Below the pieces are notes generated by a model. That model ran no database searches and had not been told where the DNA came from. It saw only the letters and a list, made by a program, of their open reading frames with translations. Below, one piece after another: positions 9,039 through 17,953 of a stretch of 64,000 bases of DNA. This DNA comes from Pseudomonas sp. S31 (GTDB lineage: Bacteria; Pseudomonadota; Gammaproteobacteria; Pseudomonadales; Pseudomonadaceae): positions 51,345-115,344 of the forward strand of contig NZ_JACVVE010000018.1 of NCBI RefSeq assembly GCF_016648105.1, written 5' to 3'. The number at the start of each line of letters is the position of its first letter. Position 1 is the first letter of the stretch. The position numbers and the translations under genes were made by a program.

Positions 9039-9491
9039 ATGTCCACGCCCAGCCGTGCCGCGCGCCTGGCGCCGGTGGTCAACATGGCCGAAGAGACCGA
9101 GCGCAAGGCCGCCCAGCGGCTGGGGCATTTCCAGCAGTTGGTGGCGCAGTCCCAGGCCAAGCTGGCCGAGCTCGAGAGCTTCCGCGAGGGGTACCAGGCG
9201 CAGTGGATCACCCGTGGCGGGCAGGGCGTCGATGGCAGCTGGCTGCTCAACTACCAGCGCTTCCTCGGCCAGCTGGAAACGGCCATGACCCAGCAGCGCC
9301 AGAGCCTGCACTGGCACCAGAACAACCTCAACAATGCCCGTGGCACCTGGCAGAAGGCCCATGCCCGGGTCGAGGGGTTACGCAAGCTGGTGCAGCGCTA
9401 CCTGGACGAAGCAAGGCGCGCAGAGGACAAGCGCGAGCAGCGCCTGCTCGACGAGTTGTCGCAGCGCCTGCCACGGCAGAACCATTTCTGA
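9039..9491 (+). CDS. fliJ: Flagellar export stalk protein FliJ
   Basis: Protein of 150 residues predicted to be almost entirely alpha-helical coiled coil (heptad-rich AEETERKAAQRLGHFQQLV and later LSQRL), the hallmark of FliJ, the central stalk of the FliI hexamer. Sequence is poorly conserved across FliJ proteins, so position after fliI (6-base gap) and length carry much of the assignment. It is the last gene before a REP pair, which probably marks the end of the fliE-J unit. Confidence 0.9.
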   Translation: MSTPSRAARLAPVVNMAEETERKAAQRLGHFQQLVAQSQAKLAELESFREGYQAQWITRGGQGVDGSWLLNYQRFLGQLETAMTQQRQSLHWHQNNLNNARGTWQKAHARVEGLRKLVQRYLDEARRAEDKREQRLLDELSQRLPRQNHF

Positions 9492-9503
9492 TCCTGCACA
9501 GTT

Positions 9504-9591
9504 CCTGTAGGAGCGGATTTGTCCGCGAACACGGGCGTAGCCCGTGCCTGGCACCGCGGTGTCTGCTTCGCGGGTAAACCCGCTCCTACAG
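9504..9591. repeat. REP element pair after fliJ
   Basis: REP copies at 9504-9529 (variant GGAGCGGATTTGTCCGCGAA) and 9567-9591 (standard, inverted) bracket a short inner palindrome (ACGGGCGTAGCCCGT). They fall at the likely end of the fliE-J transcription unit. Confidence 0.87.
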
Positions 9592-9721
9592 GGTTGGCGC
9601 AAATCCTCGGGATCGGGCCTGAACAATAGTCAACCGCCCGCGCCGCAACGGTTTGCAAGCTCTGTCAGTGCCTGCTAAACCTTCAAGACGGGTATCCGCC
9701 ATCATCGAAGGAATCGCTAGC

Positions 9722-10027
9722 ATGGCCGTCGAAACCGATTTTTCGCAGGATGGGAAAAAACTGACGATCAGGATCAAGGGCCGCTTCGATTTTGGCCGCC
9801 ACCAGGAGTTCCGGGAGGCCTACGAACGCCAGAATCGCAAGCCCGACTTCGTGGTCGTCGACCTCAAGGACACCACCTACCTCGACAGCTCCGCGCTGGG
9901 CATGCTGCTATTGCTGCGCGACCACGTGGGCGGCGACGAGGCGGAAGTGAGCGTGGTGCACGCCAATTCGGACGTGCGCAAGATCCTCGCCATCTCCAAT
10001 TTCGACAAGCTGTTCGATATCAGTTGA
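9722..10027 (+). CDS. hsbA: STAS-domain anti-sigma factor antagonist, HsbA-like
   Basis: Single STAS domain of 101 residues. The phosphorylatable serine lies in the signature YLDSSALGMLLLLRD (Ser56/Ser57). By synteny with P. aeruginosa (hptB-hsbR-hsbA), this is HsbA, which binds the anti-sigma factor FlgM or the diguanylate cyclase HsbD depending on phosphorylation, so it links motility with biofilm formation. The ATG at 9722 has AAGGA upstream. It is followed within 8 bases by its phosphatase/kinase partner. Confidence 0.85.
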   Translation: MAVETDFSQDGKKLTIRIKGRFDFGRHQEFREAYERQNRKPDFVVVDLKDTTYLDSSALGMLLLLRDHVGGDEAEVSVVHANSDVRKILAISNFDKLFDIS

Positions 10028-10035
10028 GCCCCGTG

Positions 10036-11727
10036 ATGTCGGCCGAGCAGGCGTTGACCGTACTGGTGGCCGAAGATGGCGCCGCCGACCGCCTGTTGCT
10101 GGCGCAGATCGTCCGTCGCCAGGGGCATGAGGTGCTCACCGCGGAAAACGGCGCGCAGGCCGTGGCGCTGTTCGTCGAAAAGCGCCCGCAGCTGGTGCTG
10201 CTCGACGCCCTGATGCCGGTGATGGACGGCTTCGAGGCGGCGCGGCGGATCAAGGCACTGGCCGGCGAGGCGCTGGTGCCGATCATTTTCCTGACCTCGC
10301 TGAACGAAGAGCAGGCCCTGGTGCGTTGCCTGGAGGCCGGAGGTGACGACTTCATGGCCAAGCCCTACAGTGCGGTGATCCTGGCCGCCAAGATCGGCGC
10401 CATGAACCGCTTGCGGCGGTTGCAGGCCACCGTGCTCGAACAGCGCGACGAGATCGCCCGCCACCACCACCACCTGCTCAACGAGCAGCGGGTGGCCAAG
10501 GCCGTGTTCGACAAGGTCGCCCATTCCGGCTGCCTGGGCTCGCCGAACATCCGCTACCTGCAATCGCCCTATGCGTTGTTCAACGGCGACCTGCTGCTGG
10601 CCGCGTTCACCCCTTCCGGCAACATGCACGTGCTGCTGGGCGATTTCACTGGCCATGGCCTGCCTGCCGCTGTCGGTGCCATGCCCCTGGCCGAGGTGTT
10701 CTACGGCATGACCGCCAAGGGTCATGGCCTGGCCCAGACCCTGCGCGAGATGAACGCCAAGCTCAAGCGCATCCTGCCGGTGGACATGTTCTGCTGCGCG
10801 GTGCTGCTCAGCCTCAATCCTCAGCGCGGTACCTTGGAGGCCTGGAACGGTGGCATGCCGGACGGCTACCGCCTGTCGGAGGGTGGCGAGGTACTCGGTG
10901 TGTTGCGCTCGCGCCACCTGCCGTTGGGCATCCTGCCGGCGGAGCGCTTCGACGACAGCACCGAGGTGCTGCCGATGGCCGCCGGCGAGCGTCTGCTGTT
11001 GCTGTCCGATGGCGTGGTCGACACCGCCGATGAGCAGGAGCGGCTGTTCGGCGTGCAGCGCCTGCGCGCGGTGCTGGCAGGCAATCGCGAGCCGGCGCAG
11101 CTGTTCGATGAGCTGCTGCAGGCGCTGCAGCGCTTTGGCGGGCGTGCCCGTGACGACATCAGCCTGTGCGATATCCGCATGTTCGCCCAGGGCGAGCAGG
11201 TGCCGGTGCCGACCCTCTACACCGACAGCGGGCGCTCCAGCCCGCTGGACTGGTCGCTGGGCTTCGAGTTGCGTGGCGACAGCCTGCGGCGTTTCAACCC
11301 GGTGCCGTACCTGGTGCAACTGTTGCAAGAAATCCATGCCCTGCGCCGGCATACTGGCACCTTGCACAGCGTGCTCAGCGAGTTGTACAGCAATGCCCTC
11401 GAGCATGGTGTGCTGGGCCTGGATTCGCGCCTCAAGCGCGACGTGCAGGGTTTTGCCGACTATTACCGAGAACGCGCCCGGCGCCTGGCGGAGCAGGTGG
11501 ATGGCTTCGTGCGGATCGACCTGCGGGTGGAACCGCAGGCTGAGGGTGGGCGTCTGTTGATAGAGGTTCGCGACAGTGGCGCCGGCTTCGACGTGGCCGC
11601 GCAGCACGCGCAGCCGGTCCGCGAGCGGCGGCTCAGCGGGCGCGGGCTGAGCCTGGTGCAGGGCTTGGCCAGCTACGCCGAGTGGTGCGAGGGCGGCCGC
11701 TGCGCCAAGGCAGAGTTGAAATGGTGA
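10036..11727 (+). CDS. hsbR: Response regulator with PP2C phosphatase and kinase domains, HsbR-like
   Basis: Three-domain protein of about 563 residues. An N-terminal receiver has phospho-acceptor Asp57 in LLDALMPVMDG. It is followed by a SpoIIE/PP2C-type phosphatase (LLLGDFTGHGLPAAVGAMPL, then LLLLSDGVVD and RDDISLCDI) and a C-terminal HATPase anti-sigma-kinase-like domain (SELYSNALEHGVLG, VRDSGAGFD, GRGLSLVQGL). This is the HsbR layout: phosphotransfer from HptB switches it between phosphatase and kinase action on HsbA. TTG 10024, GTG 10033 and ATG 10036 are all in frame; ATG was preferred. Confidence 0.87.
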   Translation: MSAEQALTVLVAEDGAADRLLLAQIVRRQGHEVLTAENGAQAVALFVEKRPQLVLLDALMPVMDGFEAARRIKALAGEALVPIIFLTSLNEEQALVRCLEAGGDDFMAKPYSAVILAAKIGAMNRLRRLQATVLEQRDEIARHHHHLLNEQRVAKAVFDKVAHSGCLGSPNIRYLQSPYALFNGDLLLAAFTPSGNMHVLLGDFTGHGLPAAVGAMPLAEVFYGMTAKGHGLAQTLREMNAKLKRILPVDMFCCAVLLSLNPQRGTLEAWNGGMPDGYRLSEGGEVLGVLRSRHLPLGILPAERFDDSTEVLPMAAGERLLLLSDGVVDTADEQERLFGVQRLRAVLAGNREPAQLFDELLQALQRFGGRARDDISLCDIRMFAQGEQVPVPTLYTDSGRSSPLDWSLGFELRGDSLRRFNPVPYLVQLLQEIHALRRHTGTLHSVLSELYSNALEHGVLGLDSRLKRDVQGFADYYRERARRLAEQVDGFVRIDLRVEPQAEGGRLLIEVRDSGAGFDVAAQHAQPVRERRLSGRGLSLVQGLASYAEWCEGGRCAKAELKW

Positions 11728-11776
11728 GTCACTTCGGTGGCTCGTGGATGATCCGGCTTGATCAAGGAGTGAGCAA

Positions 11777-12124
11777 GTGGCTGATTTGCATATCGATCAG
11801 AAGGTGCTGAGCGACCTCAAGGAGGTCATGGAAGACGGCTACCTGCAGTTGGTGGACACCTTCCTGGAGGATTCCGAGCGGCGCCTGAGCCAGCTGCATG
11901 AGGCCAAGAGCGCCGAGGAGCTGGGGCTTGCGGCCCACAGCTTCAAGGGTAGCAGCAGCAACATGGGTGCGGTGGTCCTGGCCAGGCTCTGCGAGCAGCT
12001 GGAGGCGCGGGCGCGGCAGCAGCCGCTGTATGGCATCGAAGACTTGGTCAGCCGCATCGACCAGGAGTACCTGGAAGTGCAGCACTTCTATCGTGGCGAG
12101 CGTGAGGGCGTGTCCACCGACTAA
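11777..12124 (+). CDS. hptB: Histidine phosphotransfer protein HptB
   Basis: Single HPt domain of 115 residues with the phospho-acceptor His54 in AAHSFKGSSSNMGA. GTG start with AAGGAG seven bases upstream. In P. aeruginosa HptB receives phosphate from hybrid kinases such as PA1611 or SagS and passes it to HsbR, affecting rsmY and motility. Here the three genes lie inside the fli cluster rather than beside flgM, which fits the P. putida layout as I know it. Confidence 0.85.
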   Translation: MADLHIDQKVLSDLKEVMEDGYLQLVDTFLEDSERRLSQLHEAKSAEELGLAAHSFKGSSSNMGAVVLARLCEQLEARARQQPLYGIEDLVSRIDQEYLEVQHFYRGEREGVSTD

Positions 12125-12188
12125 TTGGCGCGACTCTTGCAGGTCTTTACCCAGACGACTCTTTTGATTCTGGCGCGGAGATCTTTCA

Positions 12189-13496
12189 ATGCCTGTCGCT
12201 TCCAACCCCTTGTTGCAAGCCAGCACCCTCGGTGCGTCCTCCCGAGGGGCTGGCGCGGTGGCCGACAAATCGGCGCAGACAGCGGCAGGGCAGGGCGGCG
12301 GCTTCGATCAGGTGATGGCCAGCCAGGGCCGTGACAAGCCGTCGGTGCAGGTCGACAAGGGCGCTCAGGCCAAGCCCAAGGACAAGCCCGATGCTGCTCA
12401 GGGCGGCAAGGCGGATGTCGCCGATAAACCGGCGGTTGCCGATGACGGCAACAAATTGCCAGTGACCGACGACGCCACTGCGCAAGCCGATAACGACTCC
12501 GATGCCGCTGACAGCAGCCTGCTCGACGCCAGCCTGGTGGCCGGCCAAGTCACCGATGCCCAGCCCGGCGCGCAGTTGATCCAGGCCCAGGCCGAAGCCG
12601 TGGCGCCGGTGTTGCAGGCGGCGGTTCAACAGCCGGTGGTGTTGCCCCAGGCGCAGCCCGAGACGCCTGCAGCGGCCGATGATTTCGACCCTGACGCCGA
12701 CCCCCTCGCCAACCTGCCGACCTTGCGCCTGGCCTTGGAGCAGACAGCCCAGGCCAAGGGCACCACGTCCGCACATGCCGCGGCGGCCAACGACGCGGCG
12801 CAAGGCGACAATGACCAGGCGGCCGTCAATAGCTTGGCGAGCCAAGCCATCAAGCCGGAAACCGAGCCCGGCCAGTCCGACACCGGCGACAAGGCCTTCG
12901 GTGCCTTGCTCGAAGATGGCCTGAAGGACACCAAGAGCGCCAGCAGCGATACCCGCGTCGACGATTTCGCCGACCGCCTCGCCAGCCTGACCCAGGCCGC
13001 CACCGCGAAAACCGCCAATGCCACGCCAGTGACGGCCAGCCCGCTGCAGCAACCGTTGTCGATGAACCAGAACCCCTGGGCCGAGGGTCTGGTCAACCGG
13101 GTGATGTACATGTCCAGCCAGAACCTCAAGTCGGCGGATATCCAGCTGGAGCCGGCCGAGCTCGGGCGCCTGGACATTCGCGTCAACCTGGCGGCGGACC
13201 AGTCCACCCAGGTGACCTTCATCAGTGGCCACGCCGGCGTGCGCGATGCCCTGGACAGCCAGGTGCACCGTCTGCGCGAGCTGTTCGCCCAGCAGGGCCT
13301 GGCGCAGCCGGATGTCAACGTGGCCGACCAGTCGCGTGGGCAGCAGCAACAGGCGCAGCAGGAATCCAACCTGTCCGGCGTCGCGGCGCGGCGTGGCCAG
13401 GGGGGTGATAGCGATTCGCCGGAGCTGGGTGAAGTGTCGCGGCCGATGGAGCAGCAGGTGGTCATCGGCGACAGTGCGGTCGATTTCTACGCTTGA
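12189..13496 (+). CDS. fliK: Flagellar hook-length control protein FliK
   Basis: Secreted ruler protein of 435 residues that measures hook length and triggers the FlhB specificity switch. The N-terminal two thirds are low complexity (Ala, Asp, Gln-rich, weakly conserved). The C-terminal Flg_hook domain is clear (about 290-385: NPWAEGLVNRVMYMSSQNL, then AELGRLDIRVNL and LRELFAQQGL). The end is Gln-rich and acidic, as in other FliK proteins. ATG at 12189 with GGAG upstream. Confidence 0.93.
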   Translation: MPVASNPLLQASTLGASSRGAGAVADKSAQTAAGQGGGFDQVMASQGRDKPSVQVDKGAQAKPKDKPDAAQGGKADVADKPAVADDGNKLPVTDDATAQADNDSDAADSSLLDASLVAGQVTDAQPGAQLIQAQAEAVAPVLQAAVQQPVVLPQAQPETPAAADDFDPDADPLANLPTLRLALEQTAQAKGTTSAHAAAANDAAQGDNDQAAVNSLASQAIKPETEPGQSDTGDKAFGALLEDGLKDTKSASSDTRVDDFADRLASLTQAATAKTANATPVTASPLQQPLSMNQNPWAEGLVNRVMYMSSQNLKSADIQLEPAELGRLDIRVNLAADQSTQVTFISGHAGVRDALDSQVHRLRELFAQQGLAQPDVNVADQSRGQQQQAQQESNLSGVAARRGQGGDSDSPELGEVSRPMEQQVVIGDSAVDFYA

Positions 13497-13519
13497 TCTT
13501 TGTTGCCTGTGCCGGCCTC

Positions 13520-13584
13520 TTCGCGGGTGAACCCGCTCCTACAGGGATAGCGCTGCACCCTGTAGGAGCGGGTTTACCCGCGAA
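13520..13584. repeat. REP element pair after fliK
   Basis: Inverted copies at 13520-13544 and 13560-13584 separated by 15 bases, between the fliK stop and the sigma-54 promoter of fliL. It is well placed to end fliK transcription. Confidence 0.9.
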
Positions 13585-13613
13585 AGGGCCGGTACAGGCA
13601 AAAACCTCCAATC

Positions 13614-13629
13614 TGGCATAACACTTGCT
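13614..13629 (+). promoter_or_regulatory. Sigma-54 promoter of the fliL operon
   Basis: TGGCATAACACTTGCT: GG at 13615-13616, ten bases, GC at 13627-13628. It lies 50 bases before the fliL ATG, directly after a REP pair, so it starts fliLMNOPQR-flhB. Confidence 0.75.
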
Positions 13630-13679
13630 CAAGCCTCGTCATCCTCCTTTGAAACCCCGCTGGACGACGGATTATTGGC

Positions 13680-14177
13680 ATGGCGAAGAGCGACGCAGTG
13701 AAAGACCCCGCCACTAAAGGCAAACTCAAGCTGATCCTGCTGATGGTACTGGCCCTGCTGCTGGCGGTCGGCCTGTCGGTAGGCGCGACCTGGTTCATCA
13801 TGCACAAGGGCGAATCGGCTCCCGCGCCGGAAGCGGCGGCCAGCAACGTCAAGCCGGCGGCGATCTACGAGCCCCTGGCGACGGCCTTCGTGGTCAACTT
13901 CAACCAGAACGGTCGCCAGCGCTACATGCAGGTGAGCATCACCATGCAGGGCCGCAGCCAGGCTGACCTCGACGCCCTCAAAGTGCACATGCCGGTGATC
14001 CGCAACAACCTGGTGATGATGTTCTCCGGGCAGGGCTTCGACACCCTCGCCAGCAGCCCGGTGGGCCAGGAAATGCTGCGCCAGAAGGCCACCGCGGTGG
14101 TGCAGGAAGTGGCGCAGAAGGAAATCGGCAAGCCGGTCGTCGACCAGCTGCTGTTCACCAATTTCGTATTGCAGTAG
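13680..14177 (+). CDS. fliL: Flagellar basal body-associated protein FliL
   Basis: Single-pass inner-membrane protein of 165 residues. A transmembrane helix near residues 18-38 (LILLMVLALLLAVGLSVGAT) is followed by the periplasmic FliL domain (YEPLATAFVVNF, RQRYMQVSITMQGRS, HMPVIRNNLVMMFSGQ). FliL surrounds the stator units and supports torque. It is the first gene of the fliL-flhB unit, 9 bases before fliM. Confidence 0.95.
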   Translation: MAKSDAVKDPATKGKLKLILLMVLALLLAVGLSVGATWFIMHKGESAPAPEAAASNVKPAAIYEPLATAFVVNFNQNGRQRYMQVSITMQGRSQADLDALKVHMPVIRNNLVMMFSGQGFDTLASSPVGQEMLRQKATAVVQEVAQKEIGKPVVDQLLFTNFVLQ

Positions 14178-14186
14178 GAGCCCGTC

Positions 14187-15155
14187 ATGGCCGTACAGGA
14201 CCTGCTGTCCCAGGATGAGATCGACGCGCTGCTGCACGGCGTCGACGATGGTCTGGTGCAGACCGAGAGCGTTGCCGAGCCGGGCAGCATCAAGAGCTAC
14301 GACCTGACCAGCCAGGATCGCATCGTCCGCGGTCGCATGCCGACCCTGGAGATGATCAACGAGCGTTTCGCCCGCTACACCCGCATCAGCATGTTCAACC
14401 TCCTGCGGCGCTCCGCCGACGTGGCGGTGGGCGGCGTGCAGGTGATGAAGTTCGGCGAGTACGTGCACTCGCTGTACGTGCCGACCAGCCTCAACCTGGT
14501 GAAGATCAAGCCGCTGCGTGGCACCTCGCTGTTCATTCTCGACGCCAAGCTGGTGTTCAAGCTGGTGGACAACTTCTTCGGTGGCGACGGTCGTCACGCC
14601 AAGATCGAAGGCCGCGAGTTCACCCCGACCGAGCTGCGCGTGGTGCGCATGGTCCTGGACCAGTGCTTCGTCGACCTCAAGGAAGCCTGGCAGGCGATCA
14701 TGCCGGTCAACTTCGAGTACATGAATTCCGAGGTCAACCCGGCCATGGCCAACATCGTCGGCCCGAGCGAGGCGGTGGTGGTGTCGACCTTCCACATCGA
14801 GCTGGATGGCGGTGGTGGTGACCTGCACGTGACCATGCCGTACTCGATGATCGAGCCGGTGCGGGAAATGCTCGATGCCGGCTTCCAGTCCGACCTCGAC
14901 GACCAGGACGAACGCTGGGTCAAGGCCCTGCGCGAGGACGTGCTCGACGTGGCCGTGCCGCTGACCGCCACGGTGGCGCGTCGCCAGCTGAAGCTGCGCG
15001 ACATCCTGCACATGCAGCCGGGTGACGTCATCCCGGTGGAGCTGCCCGAACATCTGGTGCTGCGCGCCAACGGCGTGCCGTCGTTCAAGGCACGGCTGGG
15101 CTCGCACAAGGGCAACCTGGCGCTGCAGATCATCGACCCGATCGAGCGCCGCTGA
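14187..15155 (+). CDS. fliM: Flagellar motor switch protein FliM
   Basis: C-ring protein of 322 residues that binds CheY-P. The N-terminal CheY-binding peptide is visible (LLSQDEIDALLHGV), followed by the CheC-like middle domain (GRMPTLEMINERFARYTRIS, GGDGR) and the C-terminal SpoA domain (LKLRDILHMQPGDVIPVELP). Length is typical. It forms the middle part of the rotor switch with FliG and FliN. Confidence 0.97.
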   Translation: MAVQDLLSQDEIDALLHGVDDGLVQTESVAEPGSIKSYDLTSQDRIVRGRMPTLEMINERFARYTRISMFNLLRRSADVAVGGVQVMKFGEYVHSLYVPTSLNLVKIKPLRGTSLFILDAKLVFKLVDNFFGGDGRHAKIEGREFTPTELRVVRMVLDQCFVDLKEAWQAIMPVNFEYMNSEVNPAMANIVGPSEAVVVSTFHIELDGGGGDLHVTMPYSMIEPVREMLDAGFQSDLDDQDERWVKALREDVLDVAVPLTATVARRQLKLRDILHMQPGDVIPVELPEHLVLRANGVPSFKARLGSHKGNLALQIIDPIERR

Positions 15156-15202
15156 CGGCGTGCCGCTCGCTTCCCAAGAATTGAATGCCTGTCGAGGAAA
15201 TC

Positions 15203-15664
15203 ATGGCTAACGAAAACGAGATCAACTCCCCCGAGGAGCAGGCCCTGGCCGATGAGTGGGCTGCAGCCCTGGAAGAAACCGGCGATGCCGGCCAGGCCGA
15301 CATCGACGCGCTGCTCGGCAACGACACCAGCGGTGGCGCCGGCCGCCTGCCGATGGAAGAGTTCGCCAGCTCGCCCAAGCCGAGCGACAACGTCAGCCTC
15401 GAAGGCCCCAACCTGGACGTGATCCTGGACATCCCGGTGAGCATTTCCATGGAAGTGGGCAGCACCGAGATCAACATCCGCAACCTGCTGCAGCTCAACC
15501 AGGGCTCGGTCATCGAACTCGACCGCCTGGCCGGCGAGCCGCTCGACGTGCTGGTCAACGGCACGCTGATCGCCCATGGCGAAGTGGTCGTGGTCAACGA
15601 GAAGTTCGGCATCCGCCTGACCGACGTGATCAGCCCCAGCGAACGCATCAAGAAGCTGCGCTGA
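15203..15664 (+). CDS. fliN: Flagellar motor switch protein FliN
   Basis: Protein of about 153 residues with a single C-terminal SpoA/FliN domain (LDVILDIPVSISMEVGSTE, RNLLQLNQGSVIELDRLAGE, VNEKFGIRLTDVISP). The acidic N-terminal extension contains a CheY-binding-like peptide (QADIDALLGND) resembling the FliM N terminus. ATG 15203 has GAGGAAA upstream and is preferred over ATG 15185. It forms the base of the C ring and docks FliH. Confidence 0.95.
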   Translation: MANENEINSPEEQALADEWAAALEETGDAGQADIDALLGNDTSGGAGRLPMEEFASSPKPSDNVSLEGPNLDVILDIPVSISMEVGSTEINIRNLLQLNQGSVIELDRLAGEPLDVLVNGTLIAHGEVVVVNEKFGIRLTDVISPSERIKKLR

Positions 15665-16111
15665 GTGAAAGGCACGATGCGGGCCGTGATGGCCCTGGGC
15701 GCGCTGCTGGCCAGCGAACTCGCCATCGCCGCCGCCACGCCGACCCCGGTGGTGCCGGCGGCGCCTGGCAGCCTGGGCGGGCAACTGGCGCAGATGGTCT
15801 TTGGCCTGCTGCTGGTAGTGGGCCTGATCTTCTTCCTCGCCTGGCTGCTGCGCCGCATGCAGGGCGCGGCGCCCAAGGGCGGGCAGGTGATCGAGATCGT
15901 CGGCAGCCGTGCCATCGGCCCGCGTGACCGGCTGTTGCTGGTGCAGGTCGGCAAGGAGCAGATCCTCATCGGCCACAGCCCAGGCAGCATCGAGGCCCTG
16001 CATGTCATGGCCGAACCCGTGGAAGTGCCAGCCAGCGCCCGCCAGGCGGCGCCGGAGTTCGCCCAGCGTTTGCTGGAACTGATGGGCAAGGACCAGAAGG
16101 ACAAGAAGTGA
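15665..16111 (+). CDS. fliO: Flagellar biosynthesis protein FliO
   Basis: Small membrane protein (148 residues from GTG 15665, 144 from ATG 15677). It has an N-terminal hydrophobic segment, then a strong transmembrane helix (MVFGLLLVVGLIFFLAWLL) and a short cytoplasmic domain (GQVIEIVGSRAIGPRDRLLL, then VQVGKEQILIG) typical of FliO/FliZ. FliO helps assemble the FliP5-FliR export gate. The start lies immediately after the fliN stop, and its end overlaps fliP. Confidence 0.9.
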   Translation: MKGTMRAVMALGALLASELAIAAATPTPVVPAAPGSLGGQLAQMVFGLLLVVGLIFFLAWLLRRMQGAAPKGGQVIEIVGSRAIGPRDRLLLVQVGKEQILIGHSPGSIEALHVMAEPVEVPASARQAAPEFAQRLLELMGKDQKDKK

Positions 16112-16878
16112 TGAGCCGCGCCTTGCGCATGTTGTCGAGCACCTTGTTGCCACTCGCGCTGCTGCTGGCTGCGCCACTGGCGTTGGCCGCCGATCCGTTG
16201 TCGATCCCGGCGATCACCCTGGCGAATGGCCCGGACGGACAGCAGGAGTATTCGGTCAGCCTGCAGATCCTGCTGATCATGACGGCGCTGAGCTTCATTC
16301 CGGCGTTCGTCATCCTGATGACCAGCTTCACCCGCATCATCATCGTGTTCTCGATCCTGCGCCAGGCCCTGGGCCTGCAGCAGACGCCGTCGAACCAGGT
16401 GCTGACCGGCATGGCGCTGTTCCTCACGCTGTTCATCATGGCGCCGGTGTTCGACAAGGTGAACCAGAGCGCCCTGCAGCCCTACCTGAACGAGCAGATG
16501 ACCGCCCAGCAGGCCATCGAGACGGCCCAGGGGCCGCTCAAGGACTTCATGCTGGCGCAGACCCGGCAGAGCGACCTGGACCTGTTCATGCGCCTGTCCA
16601 AGCGCACCGACATCGCCGGCCCCGACCAGGTGCCGCTGACCATCTTGGTGCCTTCGTTCGTCACCTCGGAGCTCAAGACCGCGTTCCAGATCGGCTTCAT
16701 GATCTTCATCCCGTTCCTGATCATCGACCTGGTGGTGGCCAGCGTGCTGATGGCCATGGGCATGATGATGCTGTCGCCGTTGATCATCTCGCTGCCGTTC
16801 AAGATCATGCTGTTCGTCCTGGTCGATGGCTGGGCGCTGATCATGGGCACCCTGGCCGGCAGTTTCGGCGGCGTCTGA
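16111..16878 (+). CDS. fliP: Flagellar type III export gate protein FliP
   Basis: Membrane protein of 255 residues with a cleavable signal peptide (LPLALLLAAPLALAADP), characteristic of FliP but not of most export-apparatus proteins. Family motifs follow: LIMTALSFIPAFVILMTSFT, RIIIVFSILRQALGLQQTPS and, near the C terminus, FQIGFMIFIPFLIIDLVVAS and LPFKIMLFVLVDGW. The ATG at 16111 overlaps the fliO stop by one base. Five copies with FliQ and FliR form the export gate. Confidence 0.97.
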   Translation: MSRALRMLSSTLLPLALLLAAPLALAADPLSIPAITLANGPDGQQEYSVSLQILLIMTALSFIPAFVILMTSFTRIIIVFSILRQALGLQQTPSNQVLTGMALFLTLFIMAPVFDKVNQSALQPYLNEQMTAQQAIETAQGPLKDFMLAQTRQSDLDLFMRLSKRTDIAGPDQVPLTILVPSFVTSELKTAFQIGFMIFIPFLIIDLVVASVLMAMGMMMLSPLIISLPFKIMLFVLVDGWALIMGTLAGSFGGV

Positions 16879-16899
16879 CGCCGCCAAGGAGAGCCACGC

Positions 16900-17169
16900 A
16901 TGACACCTGAAGTAGCTGTCGACCTGTTCCGTGACGCGCTCTGGCTGACCACCCTGATGGTCGCCATCCTGGTGGTGCCGAGCCTGCTGGTGGGGCTGAT
17001 CGTGGCGATGTTCCAGGCCGCCACGCAGATCAACGAACAGACCCTGAGCTTCCTGCCGCGCCTGCTGGTGATGCTGGTGACGCTGATCGTCGCCGGCCCC
17101 TGGCTGGTGCAGAAGTTCATGGAGTACATCACCGGCCTGTACACCAGCATCCCGCAGCTGATCGGTTGA
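16900..17169 (+). CDS. fliQ: Flagellar type III export gate protein FliQ
   Basis: Protein of 89 residues with two transmembrane helices (LWLTTLMVAILVVPSLLVGL and LPRLLVMLVTLIVAGPWLV) and the conserved connecting segment FQAATQINEQTLSF. This is the standard FliQ size and pattern. It is a gate subunit wrapped around the FliP/FliR helical assembly. Confidence 0.97.
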   Translation: MTPEVAVDLFRDALWLTTLMVAILVVPSLLVGLIVAMFQAATQINEQTLSFLPRLLVMLVTLIVAGPWLVQKFMEYITGLYTSIPQLIG

Positions 17170-17176
17170 CCGGGCC

Positions 17177-17953
17177 ATGCTGGAGCTGACCGACGCGCAG
17201 ATCGGCACCTGGGTCGCCACCTTTTTGCTGCCCCTGTTCCGGGTGACGGCGATGCTGATGACCATGCCGATCTTCGGCACCAAGATGCTGCCCACGCGCA
17301 TCCGCCTCTACGTGGCCGTGGCCATCACCGTGGTGATCGTGCCGGCGCTGCCGCCGCTGCCGGAATTCGACCCGCTGAGCCTGCGCGGCCTGCTCCTGTG
17401 CGCCGAACAGATCATCGTCGGCACCCTGTTCGGCCTGGCCTTGCAGTTGTTGTTCCAGACCTTCGTCATCGCCGGGCAGATCGTTTCCACGCAGATGGGC
17501 ATGGGCTTCGCCTCGATGGTCGACCCGGCCAACGGCGTCAACGTGGCGGTGGTCAGCCAGTTCATGACCATGCTGATCAGCATCCTGTTCCTGCTGATGA
17601 ACGGCCATCTGGTGATGTTCGAGATCCTCACCGAAAGCTTCACCACGCTGCCGGTGGGCGATGCTCTAGTGGTCAACCACTTCTGGGAAATGGCCGGGCG
17701 CCTGGGCTGGGTGTTCGGTGCCGGGTTGCTGTTGATCCTGCCAGCGATCACCGCGTTGCTGGTGGTGAACATCGCCTTCGGCGTGATGACCCGCGCCGCG
17801 CCGCAACTGAACATCTTCTCCATCGGCTTCCCGCTGACCCTGGTGCTGGGCATGGGTATCTTCTGGATCGGCCTGGCCGATGTGCTGGCGCATTACCAGG
17901 CCTTGTCCAGCGAAGCGTTGCAATGGTTGCGTGAACTGGCGAGGGCGCGCTGA
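17177..17953 (+). CDS. fliR: Flagellar type III export gate protein FliR
   Basis: Polytopic membrane protein of 258 residues. Recognisable FliR segments are LFRVTAMLMTMPIFG, ALQLLFQTFVIAGQIVSTQM with the following GMGFASMVDPANG, and FGVMTRAAPQLNIFSIGFPL. A single copy caps the FliP/FliQ helix and contacts FlhB. Its last base is the first base of flhB (TGATG overlap), so the two are coupled. Confidence 0.97.
   Translation: MLELTDAQIGTWVATFLLPLFRVTAMLMTMPIFGTKMLPTRIRLYVAVAITVVIVPALPPLPEFDPLSLRGLLLCAEQIIVGTLFGLALQLLFQTFVIAGQIVSTQMGMGFASMVDPANGVNVAVVSQFMTMLISILFLLMNGHLVMFEILTESFTTLPVGDALVVNHFWEMAGRLGWVFGAGLLLILPAITALLVVNIAFGVMTRAAPQLNIFSIGFPLTLVLGMGIFWIGLADVLAHYQALSSEALQWLRELARAR

Noticed and set aside
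12420..12427. GCCGATAA inside fliK (and another at about 33602 in cheZ) as FliA promoters
   Set aside because: Both lie inside coding sequence with no matching -35 box at the right distance and no gene start nearby.
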